Of a DNA stretch of 64,000 nucleotides, positions 26,901 to 36,086 are shown in pieces. Under the pieces are notes generated by a model that saw nothing but the letters and a program-made list of their open reading frames with translations, made no database searches and was not told where the DNA came from. A program made the position numbers and the translations under genes. This DNA is from Mucilaginibacter phyllosphaerae (GTDB taxonomy: Bacteria > Bacteroidota > Bacteroidia > Sphingobacteriales > Sphingobacteriaceae), in assembly GCF_004378255.1 (NCBI RefSeq), contig NZ_SNQG01000001.1, positions 1-64,000 on the forward strand, in the 5' to 3' direction. Position 1 is the stretch's first letter, and the number at the start of each line of letters is the position of its first letter.

Positions 26901-29900
26901 TGACAGATAGCGCAGGGACAACCTATGTTGTGTGGCAGAATTTACACCCTGATGATTTAAGCAGAAATTATATTACGGCGGTGCCGGCAGACGGCGGGGC
27001 AACGTATAATGTCGGCGGCCCCTTCAATTATATTTCTGCTGCGGTGATGGATAAGGATGGTAACCTGTATGTTGCCATAGTAGGAGGCGAAATTTATAAG
27101 GTTGTGCCATCTACCAATACCAAAACGCTCCTCCCTTTCTCAATTACTACTGCCCCCCAGATAAGTTCACTTGCTTTAGATGATAATGGCCGCCTTTATA
27201 TAGGCGATGTACACAACGGGCTGTATATACTTGACCTAAGTACCGGTGTTACTAAAAAAGTGGACAATGTTAATACAACATTTAGCATTGCCATATTTGA
27301 AAATTATCTTTTTTACAATGATTTTGGTGTGATGTACAGGTCAGATCTGGATGGTGTAACAAATAAAATCATAACGGGCTATCCCGGGAGTCAGTTCCTG
27401 GTCTCTTTCTTCGATCCTGCCGGTTATTATTACGGGGGGAAACGAGTTGTTCAAAAGCTGGGTAAAGGGAAAGACGCGCTAAATAATGTTCAGGCTCAGC
27501 CTATTAAAGGTTTCATCCGGCCCAAGGATACTTTTGGATCACCTTCAACAAATATTAATTATGATGGTACAACCCTGATAGATTACAGCGCCACCATTGA
27601 TGGAAAGGGCAAGATTTTATCCGGTTTAGCAATCGGAATATTACTTGACATTCCGTCCGGAGGTTATTATATCGATAAAAGGCTGCCCCGCGGTATGGAT
27701 TTTGATGAGTATACAGGTGTTATCAGCGGTACGCCAACCAGGAGTTCCCCAAAAACAGACTACCGTATCACCGCCTATAACGAGCAGGAGAACGCAGTAA
27801 GCACCTTTACGCTTGGCGTAGAGAACAACCTGGAGCTTAGTAACCTGGTTACCGATGCAGGCAGCCTAACCCCAACCTTTAATGCCGATAGCACCAGTTA
27901 TTCGATAACGGTTAACAGCAGCACCACATCGGCTAATATTACCGCAAGCCTTAGCGATACCACCAACCGTTTAACGGTAAATGGCGTTGCCGCAACATCA
28001 GGCGCAGCCACAAGCATCGCCCTGAATATAGGGAGTAACACCATCCCGGTAGTGGTAACGGCATCGGATAGCACCACTAAAACTTATACGGTAAACATCT
28101 ACCGTGCAACTAATAAATTAGCCGGCCTTACCGTTAGCGCAGGCTCGCTTAACCCGGTTTTTAACCCAGATACGCTTAACTACAACGTAACGGTACCTGC
28201 TTTGGCAACAACCGTAGCCGTTACACCGGCGGCAACGGACGCGGCATCAACCATCACGTATAACGGCAACCCGGTTACGCACGGCTCGGCAGTAACTATA
28301 CCGCTTACCGGTAATGCTACCAGCGCTGTATTTCTGGTTACCTCGCCAAATGCCGACCCGGTAACTTATACCATAGCATTCAACAGGTCAACCTCGCCCG
28401 TTGTTAATTATGGCACGGCACACACCTTTGCGTTGGATGAACCCATTACCCCGGTTACCCCTTCGGGCGCCAATGTTGGTGCGTTGGGTTATAATGCACC
28501 GGTTGCTATCGGTAAAAGCATTGGCAGCGGTTTTGTAAAGGCCGTAGTAGATAGCGCCGGCAACACCTACCTCATCAGCAGTTCAAAAACTACCATACAG
28601 GTAATACCGGCCAGCGGCGCAGCCGCCTATGATATAGGCGGGCCATTCAACAGCCCTGTAGGTATGGCCCTGGATAAGGCAGGTAACCTGTATGTTGCCG
28701 AAAGAACCGCCTTGTATAAAGTGGTACCGGCTACGGGTACTACTACGCCGGTGACTGATATCACTTTAGCATCTGCAACAAGTATTGCGGCTGATGATTA
28801 TGGCAACCTGTATATTGTAAACAGGCGCCGGATCTATAAATACGAAATCGGCACCGGTAATTTTAATGAAATTGACACCAGGATAGCTGGTGTAGTTAAC
28901 ATTGCCGTAAAAGGTAATACGGTTTATTATTCCGTACTAATTTCCTCTCAACAGGCCATATTCCAAATGAGCCTGGATGGCAGCAACCGGAGTATAGTAA
29001 CCCAGCCTGATGGCTTTGCAGTAGATGGCGACCTTACCGGCCATGCTTACGGCGGTGGCCTTACTAATATTTCGCGCTACGGCGGTGATGATGGCCTGAT
29101 CTTGAATGTAGGTGCCGCTTATAATTTAAGTACGGACCTTAAAGGCAACATCTATTATGCCGCCACGCAAGATTCGCTGGTTAAAAAGCTAACCCCATCC
29201 GGCGGCTACTTTATCGATAAGCCCCTGCCTTTGGGTTTAAGCTTAAACGGATCTACGGGCATCATCAGCGGTACCCCGCAAGCCGTATCGCCTGCTGCCG
29301 CCTACACCATTACCGCTTACAGCGGTACCCAAAGTGTGGTAAGTACCGTTACGCTGGCAACCGTGGTTAACAACCGCGACCTGAGCGCACTGACGGTAAG
29401 CGGCACCACCATCGGCGACTCGTTTGATGCTAACAACATCACTTATAATGCCGTAACAGCAGCCAATCTCGATTCGCTCACCATTACACCAACAGCTGCT
29501 GCGGCGGGCTCTACAATAACCTGCAACGGCATTACAGTAACATCCGGCAGTGCCATACAAGTACCGGTAATAACCGGGGCCAACACCATCGCGGTAGTGG
29601 TAACGTCCGAGTTCGGCACGGCCAAAACTTATACCCTTAACATTAAAAGAGGTGTACGGGTGTCGCTCGATTACGGCCCGGAACAAACCTTTACAGTAAA
29701 TAAAGCCATTACCGCGATTACCCCTGCGGCTGCCAACGTGTTGCCATGGGGTTACCATAACCCGCGCAAAAAAGTCAGGTCAGATTTTCTGACCGGAAAT
29801 TATTTGACGGCATTGACAGATAGCGCAGGGACGACCTATGTTGTGTGGCAAAATTTACACCCTGATGATTTAGGCATGAATTATATTACGGTGGTACCGG

Positions 29901-32900
29901 CCGATGGAGGGGCGACCTATAGAATCGGCGGCCCCTTCCATTACATCTCTGCTGCCATTATGGATAAAGAAGGTAACCTGTATATTGCCATAGAAGGAGG
30001 CGAAGTTTACAAGATAATACCATCTACCAATACCGTAACGCCCCTCCCTTTTTCCATTACTAACCCCCGATTAGCTGCGCTCGCTTTAGATGATAATAAT
30101 CGCCTTTATATAGGAGATGCACATAACGGGCTGTTTATACTTGACCAAACTACCGGTATTACTACAAAAGTTGATAGTACTAAATCAACAAATACCATTG
30201 CCATATATGACAATTATATTTTTTATAATGATTTTGGCGAGATGTACAGGTCAGAACTGAATGGTAATAACAAAATTGATATTAAAAATCAAAGTAGTCA
30301 GCAACTTATCTCTTTCTTTGATCCCGCCGGTTATTATTATGGGGAAAAAATATTTGTTCGGAGACTGGGCAAAAAACAATATGCATTAGATCCTAATCAT
30401 GATCAGATTATTAAAGGTATAATCATTGTTGAGGATACTTTTAATTTGACTTTGGGAAGTACTTTTTATGATGGAACAGCCAGGATAGATAACAGTGCCA
30501 GTATCGATGGGAAGGGCAGGTTTTTAGGGGGGCTGGCAGGAGGATTTATATTTCTTGACGTTCCGTCCGGAGGTTACTTTATCGATAAAAGGCTGCCCCC
30601 GGGGATGGATTTTGATGAGGACACAGGCATTATCAGCGGTACCCCAACCAAGAGCTGGCCAAAAACAAATTACCATATTACCGCCTACAATGAGCGGGAG
30701 AACGCAGTAAGCACCTTTACGCTTGGCGTAAAGAACAACCTGGAGCTTAGTAACCTGGTTACCGATGCAGGCAGCCTAACCCCAACCTTTAATGCCGATA
30801 GCACCAGTTATTCGATAACGGTTAACAGCAGCAGCACATCAGCTAATATTACCGCCACCCTTAGCGATACCACCAACCGTTTAGCGGTAAATGGCGTTGC
30901 CGCAACATCAGGCGCAGCCACAAGTGTTGCCCTGAACGCAGGGGATAACAACATCCCGGTTGTGGTAATGACACCGGATAGCACCACTAAAACCTACGTG
31001 GTAAATATCCACCGCATCTCTAACGATTACAAACTGCATAACCTAACGGCAAGCACAGGTGTGCTTAGTCCGGCTTTTGATGCAGATGTAACCGGCTATA
31101 CGGTAGATCTTCCGAATGGCACCAATTCTGCAAAACTAACGCCAACAGCCGATGCTTTTGCTACCATTAAGGTAAATAATGTGATTACCCGTACCGGCTT
31201 TGCATCACAAAACTTAGCCCTTAACCCCGGCGACAACAATGTAGAGGTAGATGTAACCGCCGAAGATGGAACGTCCAGGCAGATCTACACCGTTAACCTG
31301 CGTGTGGCAACCTCTTCTTCTGTATCCTTGGGCGGCATTACTTTAAGTGCGGGCACGTTAAACCCGGCATTTAGTCCGCTGAGTACCGGGTACCGCGTAA
31401 CCGTACCCATCGGCACAGCAGCTATCAGCGTACTGCCAGTGCTTACAGACGCCAGATCATCAGCTACCGTAAACGGCACTGCTGCAACAAGCGCGGTAAG
31501 CGTACCGTTAAGCAACGGCCTAAACCTTATAACTGTTAATGTTTTGGCGGATGACGGTACCACCACAAATACCTACACCATTACGGTTAACAGGCTGGTA
31601 CCTGCGCCTGCTGCTACAGCAGTTGCCGCACAGGTTTATACCAAAGGCATCGCCATAGCACCTTTAAGTGCCGGGTTAAGCAATGTAGGCACTCCGGGGT
31701 ATTTTGCCCTGGCAGATACGCTTACCAAAGCATTACCAACCCCAACCGGTATAGCCATTAACAAAGCCGGCGATTTATTTGTGGCCGATGTAACTGCAGG
31801 TTCGGTATATAAACTGCCTGTTGGCGGCGGTGCGCCGGCTGTTATCCTTAACGGCTTAAACAACCCGCTTGGCGTAGCTACCGATGCGGGCGGCAACGTA
31901 TATGCAATTGGTTTAGGCAGCACGGGTATCAACAAGGTAACCCCTGCCGGTGTAATTACCACTATAGGCAATAGCCTGGTGTATCCTACGGCTTTAGCTG
32001 TTGATACCGCAGGAAATATCTTTGTGATAGAAACCATAAACCATGCCCTTAAAAAAGTAACACCTGCAGGTGTTACCACCACTTTAACCAACAATCTTAC
32101 TTACCCCTACGGCTTAACCCTTAACCCGGCCGGCGACATTTACGTAGCCGATAACAATGCCGGCACTATTGTAAAGTTTGATGCTGCAGGCGGTAATAAA
32201 ACCGAACTGATAACCGGCCTTACCAACCCTACCGATGTAAAGTTAGATGCACAGGGTAACATTTATGTAAACCAGGGCGGCAGTAACCTGCTAACCAGGT
32301 TTGATAAAAATGGCGCTAACCCGGTTAACCTATCCACCGGTTACGAGGGGCTGTTTGGCGTAGCCGTTGGCACCGATGGCAAACTTTACACTACCGATAA
32401 TGCAAAACAAGCGGTAGAAAAACTCACCCCATCCGGCGGGTATTACTTAAGCGACCCATTGCCGAATGGCTTATTGTTTGATGCCGCAACCGGTATCATC
32501 AGCGGTACGCCAACCACTTTGGCCGCAGCTAAAGATTATACCATAACCGCTTATAACAGCGGCGGCGGTACTGCGCAAACAATTAACATTGCGGTATTGC
32601 CTAATGTATCATTAGCTAACCTCACTATCAGCGAAGGCACCTTTACCCCTGCCTTTGACAGCACAGTGGGCGCCTACACCGCCACGGTTGCCAATACCAC
32701 TACCTCAGTCACCTTAACGCCAACCCTTAGCGATGCAAGCGCAACAGTAAAGGTTAAGGGCACTTTAGTATCAAATAGTTCAGCTTCTGCACCTTTATCT
32801 TTGGCCATAGGCGATAACATTATACCGGTTGAAGTGACGGGAGCAGATGGCAGCACCACTAAAACCTACACGGTTACGGTGAATCGCCCTGGCGCTACCG

Positions 32901-35080
32901 TTGCCGACCTGGCCCTGATCAGCATCGACCCGGCCTCGTCGCTAATAGTAGCATCTAAAACCAAAACACAGATAGGGTACACCACTTCAGTTAGCCCGCT
33001 GGCAGCAACAGTAAGCGTTACAGCGACGCTTAAAGATCCTAATTCAACCATGACGATTAACGGTGTAGCCGCTACCAGCGGCCTTGCATCGGCCCCCGTA
33101 GCACTTAACAATAGCGGTGTTACATTTATCACAACAGTAGTTACAGCCCAGGATGGGGTAACCACCAAAACTTACATTATAGCAGTAAGCAGAACGGGTT
33201 CTAACATCTCTGATCTGTCACTTGTGCGCCTTAGCCCTGCTTCGGTATTAACTGTTCAAAGTGATACCAAAGCTTTGGCAGAATATAGCACATCTGTTAG
33301 TTTTGCAACCGAAGAAGTAAGCATCATCCCAACATCTAAAGACCCTAATGCAACTATTAAGGTAAATGGCATTACTGTAGCAAATGGTGCAACATCACCG
33401 GCAATACGCCTTAATGCAGGTGCTACTTTAATTACAACTGTGGTTACTGCCGAAGATGGCACTACTGCACGTACTTATAAAATAACGGTAAATCGTACAG
33501 GTGCCAGTGTGGCCGATCTTGCAATTTTGAGCATGGATCCAGGTTCAAACCTTATCCCGGATATCAAAAGCAAAACCTTAATAACTTATGGTACATCTGT
33601 TGGCACTAACGTAACAACGGTACGTTTTACCCCTACCCTGAAAGATCCCAACGCAACCATTACCGTGAACGGAGTACCGGCGGTTAGCGGCGTGCTTTCG
33701 GCTCCGGTGGCTCTGAATACTTCCGGCCCTACCCTGGTCAATATCGTCGTAACCGCTCAGGATGGTACCACCACTAAAACCTATGCCGTTACTGTTAACC
33801 GTACCGGCGGGAACCTGGCCGATCTTTCACAGATCAGCACCGACCCGGCTTATCCGCTTACCGTGGTCAGCAACAGCAAAACCCTTACAGAATATAGCAT
33901 AGCTGTAGGCATGAGCTTAAACAGCATTAAAGTGCTGCCTACAGCCCGCGATGCCAACGCATCCATCACCGTTAACGGTGTGCCGGTAGCCAGCGGAGCG
34001 GCTTCTGCCCCGGTTGCCTTGAACGGGGTGAGCACCGTTATTACCACTGTAGTGACCTCCGGCGACGGACTGAACAGCAAAACCTATACCCTTACCGTGA
34101 ACAGGACCGGCGCATCCGTTGCCGACCTGGCCCTGCTTAGTTTGAACCCGGCAACCGTACTGGCCGTACAAAACAATACCAAAACGCTGGTAGAGTATAG
34201 CGCTTCAGTCAGCTTAAGCACGGCAAGCCTGCGGGTTGTGCCTACCGCCAAAGACCCTAACGCCACCATCAGGGTGAACGGCATCGTGGTGGCCAGTGGT
34301 ACCGCTTCAGCTGCCATTACGCTTAACCCCGTAACTACCGTGATCAATACCATTGTAACGGCTGAAGACGGTGTGACAACCAGGACCTACCGGGTGACCG
34401 TAACCCGCGTGCCGGCCGCCAATGCCGACCTGGCTAAGGTGAGCCTCAGCGCCGGTACCGCCCTGCAGCTGCAAACCAACACGCCTGAACTGGTCACTTA
34501 TACCACCGCTGTAAATGCGGCTACGGCCAGCCTTACCGTTAAGCCAACGCTTAAAGATGCCAACGCCACTATGACACTGAACGGCCTGGCACTGGCAAAC
34601 GCTGCGGTATCCGCACCGATAGCCCTGAACACCGGTAACAATACCATCAGCATCGTAGTGACCGCAGAGGATGGCAGCACCACCAAAACTTACAACATCA
34701 TCGTTAACAGGCCGGGCAATAACCTCGCTGTAGGCAGATCGGATGCCAAAATGTTCGCTGCCAAAAGCACCAATAGCTTTGCACCGGATGAGGATGCCAT
34801 CGTAGTGCACCAGGGGGTGTCGCCAAACGGCGACGGCTTTAACGATATCCTGGTGATCGAGGGTATCTCTTCCTTCACCGGTAACAAGCTTTCCATCATG
34901 AATACCAACGGTACACTCGTTTTTGAAATGAAGGATTACGGTAAGGATGGCAGCCATGTATTCGACGGGCATACGCAGAACGGTACGCTTCTGAAACCGG
35001 GTACGTATTATTACCTGCTCGAATATCAGAACGGACAAATCGCTAAACGCAGATCCGGTTATATCGTACTTAAATTCTAA
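23981..35080 (+). CDS. Giant secreted adhesin-like protein with T9SS type B sorting domain
   Basis: The protein has 3699 residues. The likely true start is the internal Met12 (MFKRFFLAVLLILGCAASKAQ, a signal peptide). About 75-385 is a concanavalin/arabinofuranosidase-B-like domain (ATWYDQSANARNAVQ). About 395-505 is an Ig-like domain. NHL-type propellers (YDIGGPFNSPVGMALDKAGN, DKDGNLYVA) alternate with putative Ig domains (LPLGLSLNGSTGIISGTP) and cadherin-like beta-sandwiches. About 506-1376 and 1477-2347 are a large duplication. A third propeller spans about 2545-2820 and seven more sandwiches about 2870-3590. About 3606-3699 is the gliding-associated C-terminal domain (GVSPNGDGFND) that directs export by T9SS. 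It is probably cell-surface bound and may mediate adhesion or matrix formation. Confidence 0.9.
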   Translation: MIKTLPYNTPAMFKRFFLAVLLILGCAASKAQQTYLAAGGNAAGTGGSAAYAVGQSAYMFNNGSNGNEQQGVLQPYALQPAAPVFVFDKLGLTAATQPGAAYSLRLLSSSYTGPLLRLRIDTVFYDVYPDATASHAFSMSSPVSAAYATFDAAQTGATSTLLSTLAIGGKSAGVATWYDQSANARNAVQGNINALPQIIRTGSITMANNKPAITFSGSQWLTVTTTALNTNLSGSVVYNATGSNNTGGDGGSWYQMRGILGSEVAGTVNDYGYGIYNGRFTAGNGPTDMSVAGINVNDGTTRLGSWTRQSSDGTVKLYSNQHTDMYAVLNTGELTSVSSLAIGATTTGGDGGFYGSLSEMVLSPLVYNDTERQAIESSQTTYYQIITQPTISVTNDLPALTVTTRGTASAASSFVVAGYQLTGGILVTAPDGFEVGKDNTTFAPAVTVGTGGDIASAPVYIRLSAAAAAGNNLGNIILSSAGAASVKVAIAASTVLPQAGDGPTANYGTAHTFALDEPSTVTPLGANVGALGYNAPVAIGKSIGSGFVKAVVDSAGNTYLISSSKTTIQVIPASGAAAYDIGGPFNSPVGMALDKAGNLYVAERTALYKVVPATGTTTPVTDITLASATSIAADDYGNLYIVNRRRIYKYEIGTGNFNEIDTRIAGVVNIAVKGNTVYYSVLISSQQAIFQMSLDGSNRSIVTQPDGFAVDGDLTGHAYGGGLTNISRYGGDDGLILNVGAAYNLSTDLKGNIYYAATQDSLVKKLTPSGGYFIDKPLPLGLSLNGSTGIISGTPQAVSPAAAYTITAYSGTQSVVSTVTLATVVNNRDLSALTVSGTTIGDSFNADTTGYNAVTAASLDVVTITPTAAAAGSTITCNGITVASGSAINVPVVTGANTIYVVVTSVFGTTKTYTLNIKRGVRVSLDYGPEQTFTVNKAITAITPAAANVLPWGYDNPRKKLRSDFMTGNYLAALTDSAGTTYVVWQNLHPDDLSRNYITAVPADGGATYNVGGPFNYISAAVMDKDGNLYVAIVGGEIYKVVPSTNTKTLLPFSITTAPQISSLALDDNGRLYIGDVHNGLYILDLSTGVTKKVDNVNTTFSIAIFENYLFYNDFGVMYRSDLDGVTNKIITGYPGSQFLVSFFDPAGYYYGGKRVVQKLGKGKDALNNVQAQPIKGFIRPKDTFGSPSTNINYDGTTLIDYSATIDGKGKILSGLAIGILLDIPSGGYYIDKRLPRGMDFDEYTGVISGTPTRSSPKTDYRITAYNEQENAVSTFTLGVENNLELSNLVTDAGSLTPTFNADSTSYSITVNSSTTSANITASLSDTTNRLTVNGVAATSGAATSIALNIGSNTIPVVVTASDSTTKTYTVNIYRATNKLAGLTVSAGSLNPVFNPDTLNYNVTVPALATTVAVTPAATDAASTITYNGNPVTHGSAVTIPLTGNATSAVFLVTSPNADPVTYTIAFNRSTSPVVNYGTAHTFALDEPITPVTPSGANVGALGYNAPVAIGKSIGSGFVKAVVDSAGNTYLISSSKTTIQVIPASGAAAYDIGGPFNSPVGMALDKAGNLYVAERTALYKVVPATGTTTPVTDITLASATSIAADDYGNLYIVNRRRIYKYEIGTGNFNEIDTRIAGVVNIAVKGNTVYYSVLISSQQAIFQMSLDGSNRSIVTQPDGFAVDGDLTGHAYGGGLTNISRYGGDDGLILNVGAAYNLSTDLKGNIYYAATQDSLVKKLTPSGGYFIDKPLPLGLSLNGSTGIISGTPQAVSPAAAYTITAYSGTQSVVSTVTLATVVNNRDLSALTVSGTTIGDSFDANNITYNAVTAANLDSLTITPTAAAAGSTITCNGITVTSGSAIQVPVITGANTIAVVVTSEFGTAKTYTLNIKRGVRVSLDYGPEQTFTVNKAITAITPAAANVLPWGYHNPRKKVRSDFLTGNYLTALTDSAGTTYVVWQNLHPDDLGMNYITVVPADGGATYRIGGPFHYISAAIMDKEGNLYIAIEGGEVYKIIPSTNTVTPLPFSITNPRLAALALDDNNRLYIGDAHNGLFILDQTTGITTKVDSTKSTNTIAIYDNYIFYNDFGEMYRSELNGNNKIDIKNQSSQQLISFFDPAGYYYGEKIFVRRLGKKQYALDPNHDQIIKGIIIVEDTFNLTLGSTFYDGTARIDNSASIDGKGRFLGGLAGGFIFLDVPSGGYFIDKRLPPGMDFDEDTGIISGTPTKSWPKTNYHITAYNERENAVSTFTLGVKNNLELSNLVTDAGSLTPTFNADSTSYSITVNSSSTSANITATLSDTTNRLAVNGVAATSGAATSVALNAGDNNIPVVVMTPDSTTKTYVVNIHRISNDYKLHNLTASTGVLSPAFDADVTGYTVDLPNGTNSAKLTPTADAFATIKVNNVITRTGFASQNLALNPGDNNVEVDVTAEDGTSRQIYTVNLRVATSSSVSLGGITLSAGTLNPAFSPLSTGYRVTVPIGTAAISVLPVLTDARSSATVNGTAATSAVSVPLSNGLNLITVNVLADDGTTTNTYTITVNRLVPAPAATAVAAQVYTKGIAIAPLSAGLSNVGTPGYFALADTLTKALPTPTGIAINKAGDLFVADVTAGSVYKLPVGGGAPAVILNGLNNPLGVATDAGGNVYAIGLGSTGINKVTPAGVITTIGNSLVYPTALAVDTAGNIFVIETINHALKKVTPAGVTTTLTNNLTYPYGLTLNPAGDIYVADNNAGTIVKFDAAGGNKTELITGLTNPTDVKLDAQGNIYVNQGGSNLLTRFDKNGANPVNLSTGYEGLFGVAVGTDGKLYTTDNAKQAVEKLTPSGGYYLSDPLPNGLLFDAATGIISGTPTTLAAAKDYTITAYNSGGGTAQTINIAVLPNVSLANLTISEGTFTPAFDSTVGAYTATVANTTTSVTLTPTLSDASATVKVKGTLVSNSSASAPLSLAIGDNIIPVEVTGADGSTTKTYTVTVNRPGATVADLALISIDPASSLIVASKTKTQIGYTTSVSPLAATVSVTATLKDPNSTMTINGVAATSGLASAPVALNNSGVTFITTVVTAQDGVTTKTYIIAVSRTGSNISDLSLVRLSPASVLTVQSDTKALAEYSTSVSFATEEVSIIPTSKDPNATIKVNGITVANGATSPAIRLNAGATLITTVVTAEDGTTARTYKITVNRTGASVADLAILSMDPGSNLIPDIKSKTLITYGTSVGTNVTTVRFTPTLKDPNATITVNGVPAVSGVLSAPVALNTSGPTLVNIVVTAQDGTTTKTYAVTVNRTGGNLADLSQISTDPAYPLTVVSNSKTLTEYSIAVGMSLNSIKVLPTARDANASITVNGVPVASGAASAPVALNGVSTVITTVVTSGDGLNSKTYTLTVNRTGASVADLALLSLNPATVLAVQNNTKTLVEYSASVSLSTASLRVVPTAKDPNATIRVNGIVVASGTASAAITLNPVTTVINTIVTAEDGVTTRTYRVTVTRVPAANADLAKVSLSAGTALQLQTNTPELVTYTTAVNAATASLTVKPTLKDANATMTLNGLALANAAVSAPIALNTGNNTISIVVTAEDGSTTKTYNIIVNRPGNNLAVGRSDAKMFAAKSTNSFAPDEDAIVVHQGVSPNGDGFNDILVIEGISSFTGNKLSIMNTNGTLVFEMKDYGKDGSHVFDGHTQNGTLLKPGTYYYLLEYQNGQIAKRRSGYIVLKF
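25497..28107 (+). repeat. Internal duplication, copy A
   Basis: This codes for about residues 506-1376 of the giant protein: propeller, Ig, sandwich, second propeller, Ig, sandwich. Copy B lies 2910-2913 bp downstream. From about 25578 to 26373 the two copies are identical at DNA level. The following second-propeller part (about 26860-27700) is clearly diverged, and the sandwich after 27800 is again nearly identical. Confidence 0.9.
28410..31020 (+). repeat. Internal duplication, copy B
   Basis: This codes for about residues 1477-2347. It has the same domain order as copy A, with first-half identity stretching from about 28491 to 29286. Copies A and B are separated by one extra cadherin-like sandwich (about residues 1377-1476). 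Confidence 0.9.
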
Positions 35081-35091
35081 ATAACATTAAT

Positions 35092-35136
35092 AAAACGAAA
35101 GAAGCCCGGTGCAATGCAACGGGCTTCTTTCGTTTT
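35092..35136 (+). terminator. Terminator of the giant gene
   Basis: AAAACGAAAGAAGCCCG (35092-35108) and CGGGCTTCTTTCGTTTT (35120-35136) make a perfect 17-bp stem with an 11-nt loop. Being symmetric, it can also serve the convergent DUF481 gene. Confidence 0.9.
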
Positions 35137-35157
35137 ACAGCGGTTAAAGCTGCCATG

Positions 35158-35904
35158 TCAAAACCACTTCTCTACTATTAAACCATAGGTAAACAGCAGG
35201 TTTTCGCTATTAGTGCGGTTTACGCGATTGTAATTTAAAGATGTTGTTAAACTAAGCCATTTTTGAATCTTAAAAGAAAGGTTGGTTGTAGTACGGATAA
35301 TATAATCGCTTTTGCGCTCAAAAGAATTCTGGATAAAGTTTGAACCATCAATAACTACCCTGTCCTTAATACTGAATCTAAATTGCAGCCTGAATGAATT
35401 GCGGTAAGTTTGGTAAACATCGGGCATGTTGTTGGGTAAGGTGAGGTTACTGGCATCAAATAAAACACCATTGCTGATATTAAGGTAAGTATTGGGGCTA
35501 TCAAAAAAATTATATGCTACACCCACCCCGGCCAGTAACTGGTTATTGATTTTGAGCGAATAGCTGGTATTGTAATTGGCCAGCCCCCAGTAAAAAAAAT
35601 GCGGAAAGGTTTTGTACAGATTAAAATCCAACGCGGTAGAAAAATCATTATTGCTGAGGTTGCCGTTCTGCTTGCCGTAGATCCAGTTATTGTTAAAGTT
35701 GAGCGAGATATCCTTTTTTTTAATATTGAATTTAAAAGCATTGTTTAACAGATAAGCCGTACCATCATTGGTTTTGTTGATAGAACCCGACGATAAGTAA
35801 GCCGTATGATAATGCGTGGTATCGTTAAACTGCGCTAAGGCACTTTTGCTACAAACCAAGCAAATAATCAGCAAGATATTTTTAAAAAGTATGTTTTTTG
35901 GCAT
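35158..35904 (-). CDS. DUF481 outer-membrane protein
   Basis: Residues 1-25 are a signal peptide ending SALAQ. The remaining 220 residues are alternating amphipathic strands rich in Asn and Tyr (DISLNFNNNWIYGKQNG, LAGVGVAYNFFDSPNTYLNIS), ending in a Trp-Phe terminus (LIVEKWF). This fits a small outer-membrane barrel of the DUF481/YdiY type, probably 10-12 strands. Function is unknown. It converges on the giant gene with a shared terminator. Confidence 0.8.
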   Translation of the reverse strand: MPKNILFKNILLIICLVCSKSALAQFNDTTHYHTAYLSSGSINKTNDGTAYLLNNAFKFNIKKKDISLNFNNNWIYGKQNGNLSNNDFSTALDFNLYKTFPHFFYWGLANYNTSYSLKINNQLLAGVGVAYNFFDSPNTYLNISNGVLFDASNLTLPNNMPDVYQTYRNSFRLQFRFSIKDRVVIDGSNFIQNSFERKSDYIIRTTTNLSFKIQKWLSLTTSLNYNRVNRTNSENLLFTYGLIVEKWF

Positions 35905-36032
35905 AAGCGACCAGATCTACAGGCTGACGGACAATCACAGCCACCGGATAGTTCTTGTTGTTAATTTAAAATTTAACATACCAACCAATAAATTGGTTTT
36001 ATTCTATTGATCAACCCATCAACCCCTATACC

Positions 36033-36068
36033 TAAAAAAGCCCTGCCACGTTGTCTGCGGCAGGGCTT
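36033..36068 (-). terminator. Terminator of the glutaminase/GH125 operon
   Basis: AAGCCCTGCC (36039-36048) pairs with GGCAGGGCTT (36059-36068). On the minus strand it runs into six Ts, 19 bp after the glutaminase stop. Confidence 0.85.
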
Positions 36069-36086
36069 CCTTGTAGAGTTATGATG

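Noticed and set aside
24517..35038. Many minus-strand open frames opposite the giant gene (up to 243 residues)
   Set aside because: They mirror the repeated Thr/Ala/Val-rich coding frame, show no family similarity and have no promoters. The plus frame is clearly coding across 11 kb.
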